Part shown: one piece after another, positions 16,098 to 23,844 of the stretch | Layout: each line of letters opens with the position of its first letter | How positions within the stretch are numbered: the stretch's first letter is position 1 | From: Variovorax sp. SG517 | Lineage (GTDB): Bacteria > Pseudomonadota > Gammaproteobacteria > Burkholderiales > Burkholderiaceae_C | Reading direction: 5' to 3' | Assembly: GCF_013376045.1 (NCBI RefSeq) | Contig: NZ_JABMJG010000009.1 | Span: forward strand, 1 to 64,000 | DNA: 64,000 bases | Made by a program: the position numbers and the translations under genes | Notes under the pieces: model-generated | The model's database searches: none | Told to the model about the DNA's origin: nothing | What the model saw: the letters and a program-made list of their open reading frames with translations, nothing else

Positions 16098-18452
16098 ATG
16101 ACGAACCAGAACGCCCTGAACCCGCCCGTGCCGCCCGTGCCGCGCTCGCACGCGCACTCTCATCCGCATGCACACGAGGAGGGGCACGGCCACGATCACG
16201 GCCATGAACATGACCACGCGCACGAGCACGCGAAGGCCAAGACGGCCGACGCCTGCTGCGGCTGCAGCAGCACCGCCAGCCACGGCCCGATTCCTCTGGC
16301 GCCCGACGTAGGTGACGTGCCCAAGGGCGCCTTGCTCTTTCGCATTCCCACCATGGACTGCGCGGTGGAAGAGTCCGAGATCCGCCGCGCGCTGGAGCCC
16401 ATTGCCGGCGTCAAGGCGCTGCGCTTCCGCCTCGGTGAGCGCACCATGGCCATCACCACCGACGACGGCGTGCTGCCCGATGCGCTGGCCGCCATCCGCA
16501 ATGCCGGCTTCAAGCCCGAGCCGCTGAATGCGCCGGGCGCGCAGGCCGCTCCTGCAGCACCCGCGAAGATCGCCGGCATGAGCGCCGGCCTGGCGCGGCT
16601 GGTCGCGGCGCTGGTGCTGGCCGTCGCGGCCGAGTCGGTCTCTTTCATGGGGCTGGAGGGCCGGGGCTTCATGGTGTTCGAGATGGCGCTGGCGCTGGGC
16701 GCCATCGGCCTCGCGGGCCTCGATACCTACAAGAAGGGCTTCGCGGCGCTGGTGCGCGGCCGCCTGAACATCAACGCGCTGATGGCGGTGGCCGTCACCG
16801 GCGCATTCATCATCGGCCAGTGGCCCGAGGCCGCGATGGTGATGGCGCTCTACGCCATTGCCGAACTCATCGAAGCCCGCGCAGTGGACCGCGCGCGCAA
16901 CGCCATCCAGAGCCTGCTGGCCCTCGCGCCCGAGCAGGCCGAAATCAAGCAGGCCGACGGCAGCTGGAAGACGGTGATGGCGAGCGAGGTGCCGCTGGAG
17001 GCCATCGCGCGCATCCGCCCCGGCGGTCGCGTGCCGCTGGACGGCATCGTCACCGAAGGCACCAGCGCCATCGACCAGGCGCCCGTCACCGGCGAGAGCA
17101 TTCCGGTCGACAAGACCATCGGCGATCAGGTGTTCGCCGGCACCATCAACCAGACCGCCGCGCTCGAATTCCGCGTGACGGCCGTGGCCGCCAACACCAC
17201 GCTCGCGCGCATCATCCACGCGGTCGAGGAAGCCCAGGGCTCGCGCGCGCCCACGCAACGCTTCGTCGACAGGTTCGCCGCCATCTACACGCCCGCCGTC
17301 TTCGTGCTGGCGCTGGCCGTCGCGGTGCTCACGCCGTTCCTGATGGACTGGACCTGGACGCAGGCCATCTACAAGGCGCTGGTGCTGCTGGTCATCGCCT
17401 GCCCGTGCGCGCTCGTCATTTCCACGCCGGTCACGGTGGTGAGCGCGCTGGCCTCGGCGGCACGGCGCGGCATTCTCATCAAGGGCGGCACGTACCTCGA
17501 AGAGGCGCGCAAGCTCAAGGCGGTGGCGCTCGACAAGACCGGCACCATCACCGAAGGCAAGCCGAAGCTGGTGGAGTCGTCGCTGGTCGGCGATTCTTCG
17601 GCCGGCAACCAGGCGGCGGTGTTCGCCATTGCCGCCAGCATCGCGGGCCGCTCCGACCACCCGGTGTCCAAGGCGATTGCCGAAGGGCTCAAGGGCGAGC
17701 AGGGCGAAGTCGCCGACTTCACCGCGCTGCCCGGCCGCGGCGTGCAGGCCGCGCATGAGGGGCAGGTCTACGTGCTGGGCAATCACCGCTTGATCGAGGA
17801 GCGGGGCCTCTGCATGCCGTCGCTCGAAGCCGAGCTCCAGCGCCACGAGGAGGCCGGCCGCACCGTCACGCTGCTGGCGTCCGACAAGGCCGTGCTCGCG
17901 CTGTTCGCCGTGGCCGACACCATCAAGGAATCGTCGCAGGCGGCGGTGGCCGAACTGCGCTCGCTCGGCGTGGTGCCGGTGATGCTCACCGGCGACAACA
18001 CCGCCACCGCCAGGACCATCGGCGCCCACGCCGGCATCGAGGACGTGCGCGGCAACCTGCTGCCCGAGGAGAAGCTCGACGCCGTCAAGGCCATGCAGCA
18101 ACGCTACGGCGCGGCCGCGATGACCGGCGACGGCATCAACGACGCCCCCGCGCTCGCCCGGGCCGACATCGGCTTCGCGATGGGCGGCGCCGGCACCGAC
18201 ACCGCGATGGAAGCGGCCGACGTGGTCATCATGAACGACGACCTGCGCCGCATTCCCGAAACCATCCGCCTCTCGCGCCGCGCCCACTCGGTGCTGTGGC
18301 AGAACATCACGCTCGCGCTGGGCATCAAGGCCGTGTTCTTCGTGCTCGCCGTGTTCGGCAGCGCGACGATGTGGATGGCGGTGTTCGCGGACATGGGTGC
18401 GAGCCTGCTGGTGGTGGCCAACGGACTGCGGTTGATGCGCGCGCCGAAGTGA
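16098..18452 (+). CDS. cadA: Zn/Cd/Pb-exporting P1B-type ATPase
   Basis: A 784-residue heavy-metal ATPase that pumps Zn, Cd or Pb out of the cytoplasm. Residues 18-44 hold 13 histidines alternating with other residues, then C53-C54-C56. One metal-binding domain has MDCAVEE (86-92), the acidic-Cys type of Zn/Cd pumps. The transport motif CPC is at 435-437, the phosphorylated D479 in DKTGT, and TGDGIND at 676-682. No Shine-Dalgarno is visible before the ATG. It diverges from cadR over a shared operator. Confidence 0.95.
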   Translation: MTNQNALNPPVPPVPRSHAHSHPHAHEEGHGHDHGHEHDHAHEHAKAKTADACCGCSSTASHGPIPLAPDVGDVPKGALLFRIPTMDCAVEESEIRRALEPIAGVKALRFRLGERTMAITTDDGVLPDALAAIRNAGFKPEPLNAPGAQAAPAAPAKIAGMSAGLARLVAALVLAVAAESVSFMGLEGRGFMVFEMALALGAIGLAGLDTYKKGFAALVRGRLNINALMAVAVTGAFIIGQWPEAAMVMALYAIAELIEARAVDRARNAIQSLLALAPEQAEIKQADGSWKTVMASEVPLEAIARIRPGGRVPLDGIVTEGTSAIDQAPVTGESIPVDKTIGDQVFAGTINQTAALEFRVTAVAANTTLARIIHAVEEAQGSRAPTQRFVDRFAAIYTPAVFVLALAVAVLTPFLMDWTWTQAIYKALVLLVIACPCALVISTPVTVVSALASAARRGILIKGGTYLEEARKLKAVALDKTGTITEGKPKLVESSLVGDSSAGNQAAVFAIAASIAGRSDHPVSKAIAEGLKGEQGEVADFTALPGRGVQAAHEGQVYVLGNHRLIEERGLCMPSLEAELQRHEEAGRTVTLLASDKAVLALFAVADTIKESSQAAVAELRSLGVVPVMLTGDNTATARTIGAHAGIEDVRGNLLPEEKLDAVKAMQQRYGAAAMTGDGINDAPALARADIGFAMGGAGTDTAMEAADVVIMNDDLRRIPETIRLSRRAHSVLWQNITLALGIKAVFFVLAVFGSATMWMAVFADMGASLLVVANGLRLMRAPK

Positions 18453-18561
18453 GGGAACGGGCAGGCTGGGAGGGCAGCCGGGAGGGCAGGCCCGGCTGGC
18501 TCCGCGACATGGCTTGGGACTAACATAGGCCGGGTTTCCGTTCCCCAGCCAGAGTCCTTCG

Positions 18562-19815
18562 ATGTCCGTCACCTCGCTCCTGCTGCAGCTCATCGTCATC
18601 CTGGTCACCGCGCGCCTGTGCGGCTGGATCCTTCGCCACGTCGGCCAGCCCGGCGTGGTCGGCGAGATGGCGGCGGGCCTGATGCTCGGGCCGGTGGTGA
18701 TGGGGGCGCTCTTTCCCTCGCTGCACGCGCAGCTGTTCTCCAAGGAATCGCTGCAGGGGCTGTCTTCCCTTTCCACGCTGGGGCTGGTGCTCTTCATGTT
18801 CGTCGTCGGCCTGGAGCTGCGGGCTTCCAAGGGCGTGCGCGAGCAGCTGCGCTCGGCGGGCTACGTGGGCGTGCTGAGCGTGGTCGTGCCGATGGCGCTG
18901 GGCATCGCGATCGCGCCGGCGCTGCATCCCACGCTCGCGCCGGCCGGCGTGGCCTTCTGGCCCTTCGCGCTGTTCATCGCGGCGGCGCTGTCGATCACCG
19001 CCTTTCCGGTGATGGCGCGCATCCTGAAGGACCGCGGCATGACGCGCACGCCTTTCGGGCAGCTCTCGCTGAGTGCGGCGGCCGTGGTCGACGTGTTCGC
19101 CTGGATCCTGCTCGCGGTGGTGATCGCGCTGGTCGGCGCGGGCGAGGGCTACCAGGGACTGCTGAAGACCACGCTGGGCATGGCGGTGGTGCTGGCGGCG
19201 CTGTTCCTCGGGCTCAAGCCGGCCTTCGCGTGGCTGCTGCGCGTGAAGGCGCCCGAGGGCGAGCCTTCGACAACCGTGATGGCGGCGCTGATGATCGGCC
19301 TGCTGGCGACCTCGCTGGTCACCGAGTGGCTGCATCTTCACGCGGTGTTTGGCGCATTCCTGTTCGGCGCCTGCCTGCCGCGCGACGACCGCCTGCTGAA
19401 GTCGCTCACCGAGCGCATCGAGCCGATCTCCATCGTGGTGCTGATGCCGCTCTTCTTCGCGCTCGCCGGCCTGGGCACCACGGCCAACGCCTTCTCGGGG
19501 GCGAGCCTGGGCGCGATGCTGCTGATCGTGGGCGTGGCCACCGTGGGCAAGATCGCCGGCGGCGCGGCCGGTGCGCGCATGGCGGGCTACGGATGGCGCG
19601 ACAGCCTAGCCACCGGTTCGCTGATGAATGCGCGCGGACTGATGGAACTCATCGTCATGAAGATCGGCCTCGACGCGGGCCTCATCGGCCCTGAGCTCTT
19701 CACCATGCTGCTGGTGATGGCGCTGGCCACCACCGCAATGACGGGGCCGCTGATCAACCTGTTCATCGGCCGCAAGCAAGCGGTAGCGGCAGACGCCGCG
19801 CACGCGAAGCCCTGA
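18562..19815 (+). CDS. CPA2 family cation:proton antiporter
   Basis: A 417-residue inner-membrane protein with about 12-13 hydrophobic segments and the CPA2 start 'LCGWILRHVGQPGVVGEMAAGLMLGP'. The core motifs 'AALSITAFPVMARIL' and 'GVWRI'-type central helices fit Na+(K+)/H+ antiporters such as NapA/KefB-like proteins. It lacks the TrkA-N (RCK) domain of KefB/KefC. It follows cadA by 109 bases and converges with a sensor kinase gene. Whether it helps metal or pH homeostasis is inference from position. Confidence 0.88.
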   Translation: MSVTSLLLQLIVILVTARLCGWILRHVGQPGVVGEMAAGLMLGPVVMGALFPSLHAQLFSKESLQGLSSLSTLGLVLFMFVVGLELRASKGVREQLRSAGYVGVLSVVVPMALGIAIAPALHPTLAPAGVAFWPFALFIAAALSITAFPVMARILKDRGMTRTPFGQLSLSAAAVVDVFAWILLAVVIALVGAGEGYQGLLKTTLGMAVVLAALFLGLKPAFAWLLRVKAPEGEPSTTVMAALMIGLLATSLVTEWLHLHAVFGAFLFGACLPRDDRLLKSLTERIEPISIVVLMPLFFALAGLGTTANAFSGASLGAMLLIVGVATVGKIAGGAAGARMAGYGWRDSLATGSLMNARGLMELIVMKIGLDAGLIGPELFTMLLVMALATTAMTGPLINLFIGRKQAVAADAAHAKP

Positions 19816-19821
19816 ATTCGA

Positions 19822-21144
19822 TCAGCGCTTCGCCACGGTGAAGCCGATGCGCGTCTCGCCGCCCCGGCTCGCGGCGAACACCCGCCCGCCGTGCATGCGA
19901 GCGATGGCTTCCACGATCGACAGGCCCAGCCCGTGGTGGCGCGTCGAGCCGTCGCGGGCCCGCGCGGCGCGGTAGAAGCGCTCGAACAGGCGGGGCAGGG
20001 CGGCAGGGGCGATGGGCTCGCCCTTGTTGACCACGGCCACGGCGAACTCGGTCGCGCTTTCCTCGCCGATCTCGATGCGTATCGTCGAAGCGGGCGTGGC
20101 AAAGCGGATCGCGTTGCCCAGCAGGTTGAAGAGCGCGCGGCGTACCAATGCGGCATCTACGTCGGCCATGGCGTCGCCGCGCACCTCGGCGCGCAGGCCG
20201 GCTTCCTCGAGCATGGCGTCGTAGAAGTCGATCACGTCCGTGGCCTGCGCGGCCAGGCTCGTCACGGCCCGGGTGCGCATCGGCGCGCCGCGCTCGGCCT
20301 GCGAGAGGAACAGCATGTCGGTGACGATGCCGGAGAGCCGCCCGACCTCCTCGAGGTTAGATGCGAGCACGGTCTGCAGCTCCTCGTTGCTGCGTGGGCG
20401 CGTGAGCGCGAGTTCGGTGGAGCCGATCAGGTTGGCCAGCGGCGTGCGCAGCTCGTGTGCCACGTCGGCGTTGAAGGATTCGAGCTGCACGTAGGCGCGC
20501 TGCACCCGCAGCAGCAGGGCGTTGAACTGGGTGATCCAGGGGCGCAGCTCTTGTGCGAAGTCGTCGGCGTCGATGGGCTGGTTGGCCTTGTCGGGCGCCA
20601 TCGCGGCGGTGCGCTCGGTGAGCGTCTTCAGGGGCTTCAGGCCGCGGCGCACCAGCCACATGCCCGTGAGCGAAACCAGCGCGGTGCCCAGCACCACGGC
20701 GCCCAGCAGGGTCCACGCCAGGCGGCGCAGCAGCTGGGCTTCCTGCGCGGTGTTCACGCCGATGCGCACCGCGAGCTGGGTGGTGGCGCCGGCCTGCGTC
20801 CAGGGCACCTGCAGGTCGCGCAGCATCCACTTGCCGCCGGCCGTGGGGCGCGATTCGAAGAGCTGCCTGCCGCCGGCGGAGATCGACAGGGTCACGTCGT
20901 CCTGCATCGAGAAGAAGTCGTCGAGCTTGTGGCGCAGGAAGACGAGGTCGCCGCCTTTTTCCGCCTCCTGCAGCAGGTGCTGCACCAGCTCGGCCTTGTT
21001 GGAGAGTTCCTCTTCCTGCTTCTGTCCGAAGTTCCAGGCCGTGACCAGATAGATGGCGAAGCAGATCACGCTCAGCCCGAACAGGGTCTGCGCGGCGAGC
21101 CAAAGCGACAGCCGGCTCTGCAGGGATCGCGGCCGGGCGCTCAA
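19822..21144 (-). CDS. heavy-metal sensor histidine kinase (CzcS/CusS-like)
   Basis: A 440-residue membrane kinase. TM1 is at about 11-36, the periplasmic sensor loop at 37-140, TM2 at 142-166, then HAMP. The H-box has H230 ('NADVAHELRTPLANLIGS'). N-box 'ALFNLLGNAIRFA' and G-box 'HHGLGLSIVEAI' complete the catalytic domain. The start is a TTG overlapping the response-regulator stop (TTGA), so the pair is translationally coupled. It should sense Zn, Cd, Co or Cu in the periplasm and phosphorylate the adjacent regulator, which probably controls the divergent czc genes. Confidence 0.92.
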   Translation of the reverse strand: MSARPRSLQSRLSLWLAAQTLFGLSVICFAIYLVTAWNFGQKQEEELSNKAELVQHLLQEAEKGGDLVFLRHKLDDFFSMQDDVTLSISAGGRQLFESRPTAGGKWMLRDLQVPWTQAGATTQLAVRIGVNTAQEAQLLRRLAWTLLGAVVLGTALVSLTGMWLVRRGLKPLKTLTERTAAMAPDKANQPIDADDFAQELRPWITQFNALLLRVQRAYVQLESFNADVAHELRTPLANLIGSTELALTRPRSNEELQTVLASNLEEVGRLSGIVTDMLFLSQAERGAPMRTRAVTSLAAQATDVIDFYDAMLEEAGLRAEVRGDAMADVDAALVRRALFNLLGNAIRFATPASTIRIEIGEESATEFAVAVVNKGEPIAPAALPRLFERFYRAARARDGSTRHHGLGLSIVEAIARMHGGRVFAASRGGETRIGFTVAKR

Positions 21145-21818
21145 TGCCAGGAGCGGTCTTCGAGCACGTAGCCCATGCCCCGCACGGTGTGCAGCAGCTT
21201 CACCTCGAACGGATCGTCGAGCTTGCTGCGCAGCCGGCGGATGGCCACCTCGACCACGTTGGTGTCGCTGTCGAAGTTCATGTCCCACACCTGCTCGGCG
21301 AGCGTGGTGCGCGAGAGGATCTGCCCGCGCCGGCGCAGCAGCACCAGCAGCAGCGTGAACTCCTTGGCGGTGAGGTCCAGCCGCGTGCGGTTGCGCATGC
21401 ACTTGCGGCTGACGAGATCGACCTCCAGGTCGGCCAGCCGCAGCACGGTGGATTCCTGCGGCTTGCCGCGGCGCAGCAGGGCCTGAACGCGCGCCAGCAG
21501 CTCGGAGAAGGAGAAGGGCTTGACGAGGTAGTCGTCGGCGCCCTGCTGGAGGCCCTGCACGCGGTCTTCCACCTTGTCGCGCGCCGTGAGCACCAGCACA
21601 GGCACGTTCTTCGTGCGCCGGATGGCCTGCAGCACGGCGAAGCCGTCGATGCCGGGCAGCATCACGTCGAGAAGGATCAGCGCGTAGTCTCCCTCGGTGG
21701 CGAGGTACTTCCCCTCGATGCCATCGCGGGCTATGTCGACGACGTAGCCGTTCTCCTCCAGGCCCTTCTTGAGGTAGTCGCCCAGCTTGGGCTCGTCTTC
21801 GATGACAAGGATTCGCAT
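21141..21818 (-). CDS. OmpR-family heavy-metal response regulator (CzcR/CusR-like)
   Basis: A 225-residue regulator. The receiver domain has the acidic pocket E7-D8-E9, phospho-acceptor D51 ('LILLDVMLPGIDGF') and K100 ('DDYLVKPF'). The winged helix spans about 128-222 ('LDLTAKEFTLLLVLLRRRGQILSR', 'NVVEVAIRRLRSKLDDPF'). The ATG at 21818 gives the standard MRILVIEDE start. It diverges from czcI across a gap with two dyads, its probable binding sites. Confidence 0.94.
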   Translation of the reverse strand: MRILVIEDEPKLGDYLKKGLEENGYVVDIARDGIEGKYLATEGDYALILLDVMLPGIDGFAVLQAIRRTKNVPVLVLTARDKVEDRVQGLQQGADDYLVKPFSFSELLARVQALLRRGKPQESTVLRLADLEVDLVSRKCMRNRTRLDLTAKEFTLLLVLLRRRGQILSRTTLAEQVWDMNFDSDTNVVEVAIRRLRSKLDDPFEVKLLHTVRGMGYVLEDRSWH

Positions 21819-21827
21819 CTTCGGATG

Positions 21828-21848
21828 GTATCGAAGCACTTCCGATAC
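21828..21848. promoter_or_regulatory. dyad GTATCG-N9-CGATAC
   Basis: A perfect 6-base inverted repeat just upstream of the response-regulator start codon (21818), in the divergent gap with czcI. It may be an autoregulatory site of the response regulator. Confidence 0.45.
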
Positions 21849-21853
21849 GGGGG

Positions 21854-21867
21854 TTACGTTTCGGTAA
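21854..21867. promoter_or_regulatory. dyad TTAC-N6-GTAA (near-perfect GGTTAC/GTAATCC)
   Basis: TTAC (21854-21857) and GTAA (21864-21867), extended by flanking GG and CC, resemble the short dyads bound by CusR/CzcR-type regulators. It is placed between the divergent two-component genes and czcI. Confidence 0.5.
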
Positions 21868-21978
21868 TCCTGCTGACAGACAAAGCCTCGCCCCGTGGTC
21901 GTACATTGCGCCGGCCCGCATTGTTCAGGGCCTGCGCCTTGCAGGGCCATTGCCCAAATGCCCGATGCAGGCCGCCGA

Positions 21979-21984
21979 TATACT
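21979..21984 (+). promoter_or_regulatory. possible -10 element (TATACT) of czcI
   Basis: TATACT matches five of six consensus bases and lies 10 bases before the czcI ATG. No -35 box is seen at 16-18 bases, as expected for an activated promoter. The leader would be only a few bases long, matching the absence of a Shine-Dalgarno. Confidence 0.4.
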
Positions 21985-21994
21985 TTTTGCCTCC

Positions 21995-22369
21995 ATGCGC
22001 CGCTGGTTCCTCATCCTCATGCTCGTCCTGCTGCCGTTCCAGTTCAGCTGGGCGTCGGCATCGGCGTACTGCCAGCATGAGCGCGACACGCGGCCCGACC
22101 ACTGGGGCCATCACGAAAGCGAGACGCGCGGCACCGACCGCAGCCACAGCGGCGAAGGCGCGCAGAAGAACTCGAGCACCCAGCCCAACGCCGTTGTCGG
22201 CGATTGCGCGGTCTGCCATTTCGGCCACGCCCAGCATGCTGACGCGCTGGACGAGCCGGCGCAGTCGGCAGCGCACGAGGCGCAGCCGCTGCGCTCGACG
22301 CCCGACGAGCGCTTCGCCTCGCATGTCTCCGACGTTCCGGTCCGCCCCGACTGGTCTCTCGCCTCCTGA
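21995..22369 (+). CDS. czcI: CzcI-like small secreted metal-resistance protein
   Basis: A 124-residue protein with a signal peptide (MRRWFLILMLVLLPFQFSWASA). The mature start 'AYCQHERD...HWGHHE' and the later CxxCHxxH (C71, C74, H75, H78) are typical of CzcI, which precedes czcC in Cupriavidus and is thought to modulate the system in the periplasm. An in-frame ATG at 21965 would add 10 residues, but the MRR-hydrophobic start fits the family better. It is separated from czcC by 99 bases containing alternative hairpins. Confidence 0.85.
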   Translation: MRRWFLILMLVLLPFQFSWASASAYCQHERDTRPDHWGHHESETRGTDRSHSGEGAQKNSSTQPNAVVGDCAVCHFGHAQHADALDEPAQSAAHEAQPLRSTPDERFASHVSDVPVRPDWSLAS

Positions 22370-22380
22370 TTCGGCGAGAG
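22356..22380 (+). promoter_or_regulatory. hairpin 1 at the 3' end of czcI
   Basis: CTCTCGCC (22356-22363) pairs perfectly with GGCGAGAG (22373-22380) around a 9-base loop containing the czcI stop codon. It shares its right arm with the alternative longer hairpin downstream, so the two cannot form together. No U-tract follows. Confidence 0.6.
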
Positions 22381-22432
22381 AACACAACCCCCTTCTGATA
22401 CCCACCATCAGCTAGCCGAGCTCTCGCCGAAT
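22369..22432 (+). promoter_or_regulatory. hairpin 2 between czcI and czcC
   Basis: ATTCGGCGAGAG (22369-22380) pairs perfectly over 12 bases with CTCTCGCCGAAT (22421-22432), enclosing 40 bases. It competes with hairpin 1 and ends 36 bases before the czcC ATG. This suits a processing or attenuation element that sets expression of the czcCBA pump against czcI. Confidence 0.6.
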
Positions 22433-22468
22433 TCGTCCGTCCGTTGTTTCGCAACCCAGGAGAATTCG

Positions 22469-23818
22469 ATGCGCACGCTCTTCGTGCCGCTGGCCGTGCT
22501 GGCCATGGCGGCGCCCCCGGCTTTTTCGCAGGTCGCCCAGGCCTCGGCCGGTGCCCTCTATTCACAATCCGCGCAGTCCGGCGCGGCCAATGCCCCACGC
22601 GTGCAGGAGCCCGCGGGCCCGCTGACCCTTCGCAGTGCCGTCGCGATGGCGCTGCAGGCCAACCCCGGCCTGTCTTCCGCATTGCGCGAGCAGGAGGCCA
22701 CCGAGGCCGCCATCGTCCAGGCCGGCGCCTGGCCCAATCCCACGCTCGACGCGCAGCTCGAAGACCTGCGCCGCGACAACCGCACCACCACGCTGCAGCT
22801 GAGCCAGCCCATCGAACTGGGCGGCAAGCGCTCGGCCCGCGTCACGGCGGCCGAGCGGGCGCGCGACCAGGCCGCGTCGGCGCTGGCAGGGCGCCGCGCA
22901 GAGATCCGCGCGGCCACCGTCACCGCCTTCTTCGACGTGCTCACCGCGCAGGAGCGCCTGCGGCTTGCGCAGGATTCGGTGGGCCTCGCGCAGGCCGCCA
23001 CCCGTGCCGCGGCCAACCGCGTCGCGGCAGGCAAGGTCTCGCCGCTGGAGGAAACCAAGGCGCGCGTGGCCGAGGCCGGCATCCGCGTCGAGCTGATGCA
23101 GGCAGAGGGCACGCTGCGCTCCGCGCGCCAGCAGCTCGCGGCGTTGTGGGGCAACCCGAGCCCGCGCTTCACGCAGGTGGACGGCGCGGTCGACCAGCTG
23201 CCCGCGACGGCCTCGGCGCAGGACATCGCCAACCGGCTGGTCGATGCACCGGTGGTGCGGCAGGCCCGGCTGGAAGTGGAGCGGCGCAAGGCGCTGGCCG
23301 ACCTGGAGCGCGCCAGGCGCATTCCCGACGTGACCGTTTCGCTCGGCGCCAAGCGCGTGCCGGCCTCCGAGGGCGAGAACGGCGGCAGCCGGCGCAACCA
23401 GGTGGTGCTGGGCCTGTCGGTGCCGCTGCCGATCTTCGACACCAACCGGGGCAACGTCGCCGAAGCCCTGAGCCGCGAGGAAAAGGCACGCGACGACCTC
23501 GCCGCCGCCGAGCTGCAGCTGGGCACCGACGTGGCCCAGGCCACCGAGCGCCTGCGCTCCGCGCACGCCACCGCCGAGACGCTGCAGCGCGATGCGCTCC
23601 CCGGCGCCGAGAGCGCCTACAAGGCCGCGACCAAGGGTTTCGAGCTGGGCAAGTTCAGCTTCCTGGAGGCGCTCGATGCGCAGCGCACGCTGTTCCAGGT
23701 GCGCGCGCAGTACCTGCTCGCGCTGGCCGATGCGCACCGCGCCGCGGGCGAGCTCGACCGGCTGCTGGGCAATGAAGGCGGCGAAACCTCTCCCGCGACG
23801 GCGCCCGCCACGCGCTGA
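22469..23818 (+). CDS. czcC: CzcC-type outer-membrane efflux protein
   Basis: A 449-residue outer-membrane factor of the TolC class. A signal peptide (MRTLFVPLAVLAMAAPPAFSQ) is followed by the two OEP repeats with long coiled-coil hairpins ('WPNPTLDAQLEDLRRDN', 'QPIELGGKRSARVTAAERARDQAAS' and 'VPLPIFDTNRGNVAEALSREEKARDD' regions). It forms the exit duct for the CzcBA pump. GGAG precedes the ATG. First gene of czcCBA. Confidence 0.93.
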   Translation: MRTLFVPLAVLAMAAPPAFSQVAQASAGALYSQSAQSGAANAPRVQEPAGPLTLRSAVAMALQANPGLSSALREQEATEAAIVQAGAWPNPTLDAQLEDLRRDNRTTTLQLSQPIELGGKRSARVTAAERARDQAASALAGRRAEIRAATVTAFFDVLTAQERLRLAQDSVGLAQAATRAAANRVAAGKVSPLEETKARVAEAGIRVELMQAEGTLRSARQQLAALWGNPSPRFTQVDGAVDQLPATASAQDIANRLVDAPVVRQARLEVERRKALADLERARRIPDVTVSLGAKRVPASEGENGGSRRNQVVLGLSVPLPIFDTNRGNVAEALSREEKARDDLAAAELQLGTDVAQATERLRSAHATAETLQRDALPGAESAYKAATKGFELGKFSFLEALDAQRTLFQVRAQYLLALADAHRAAGELDRLLGNEGGETSPATAPATR

Positions 23819-23844
23819 AAAGCAATCAAGGAATTCCACAGATC

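Noticed and set aside
16077..18830. A 900-codon open frame opposite cadA
   Set aside because: Same antisense effect of GC-rich codon use; the plus strand carries all P-type ATPase motifs.
21873..21907. CTGACA and TACATT upstream of czcI as a promoter pair
   Set aside because: Their spacing is 23 bases, too long for a standard promoter; TATACT nearer the gene is a better -10 candidate.
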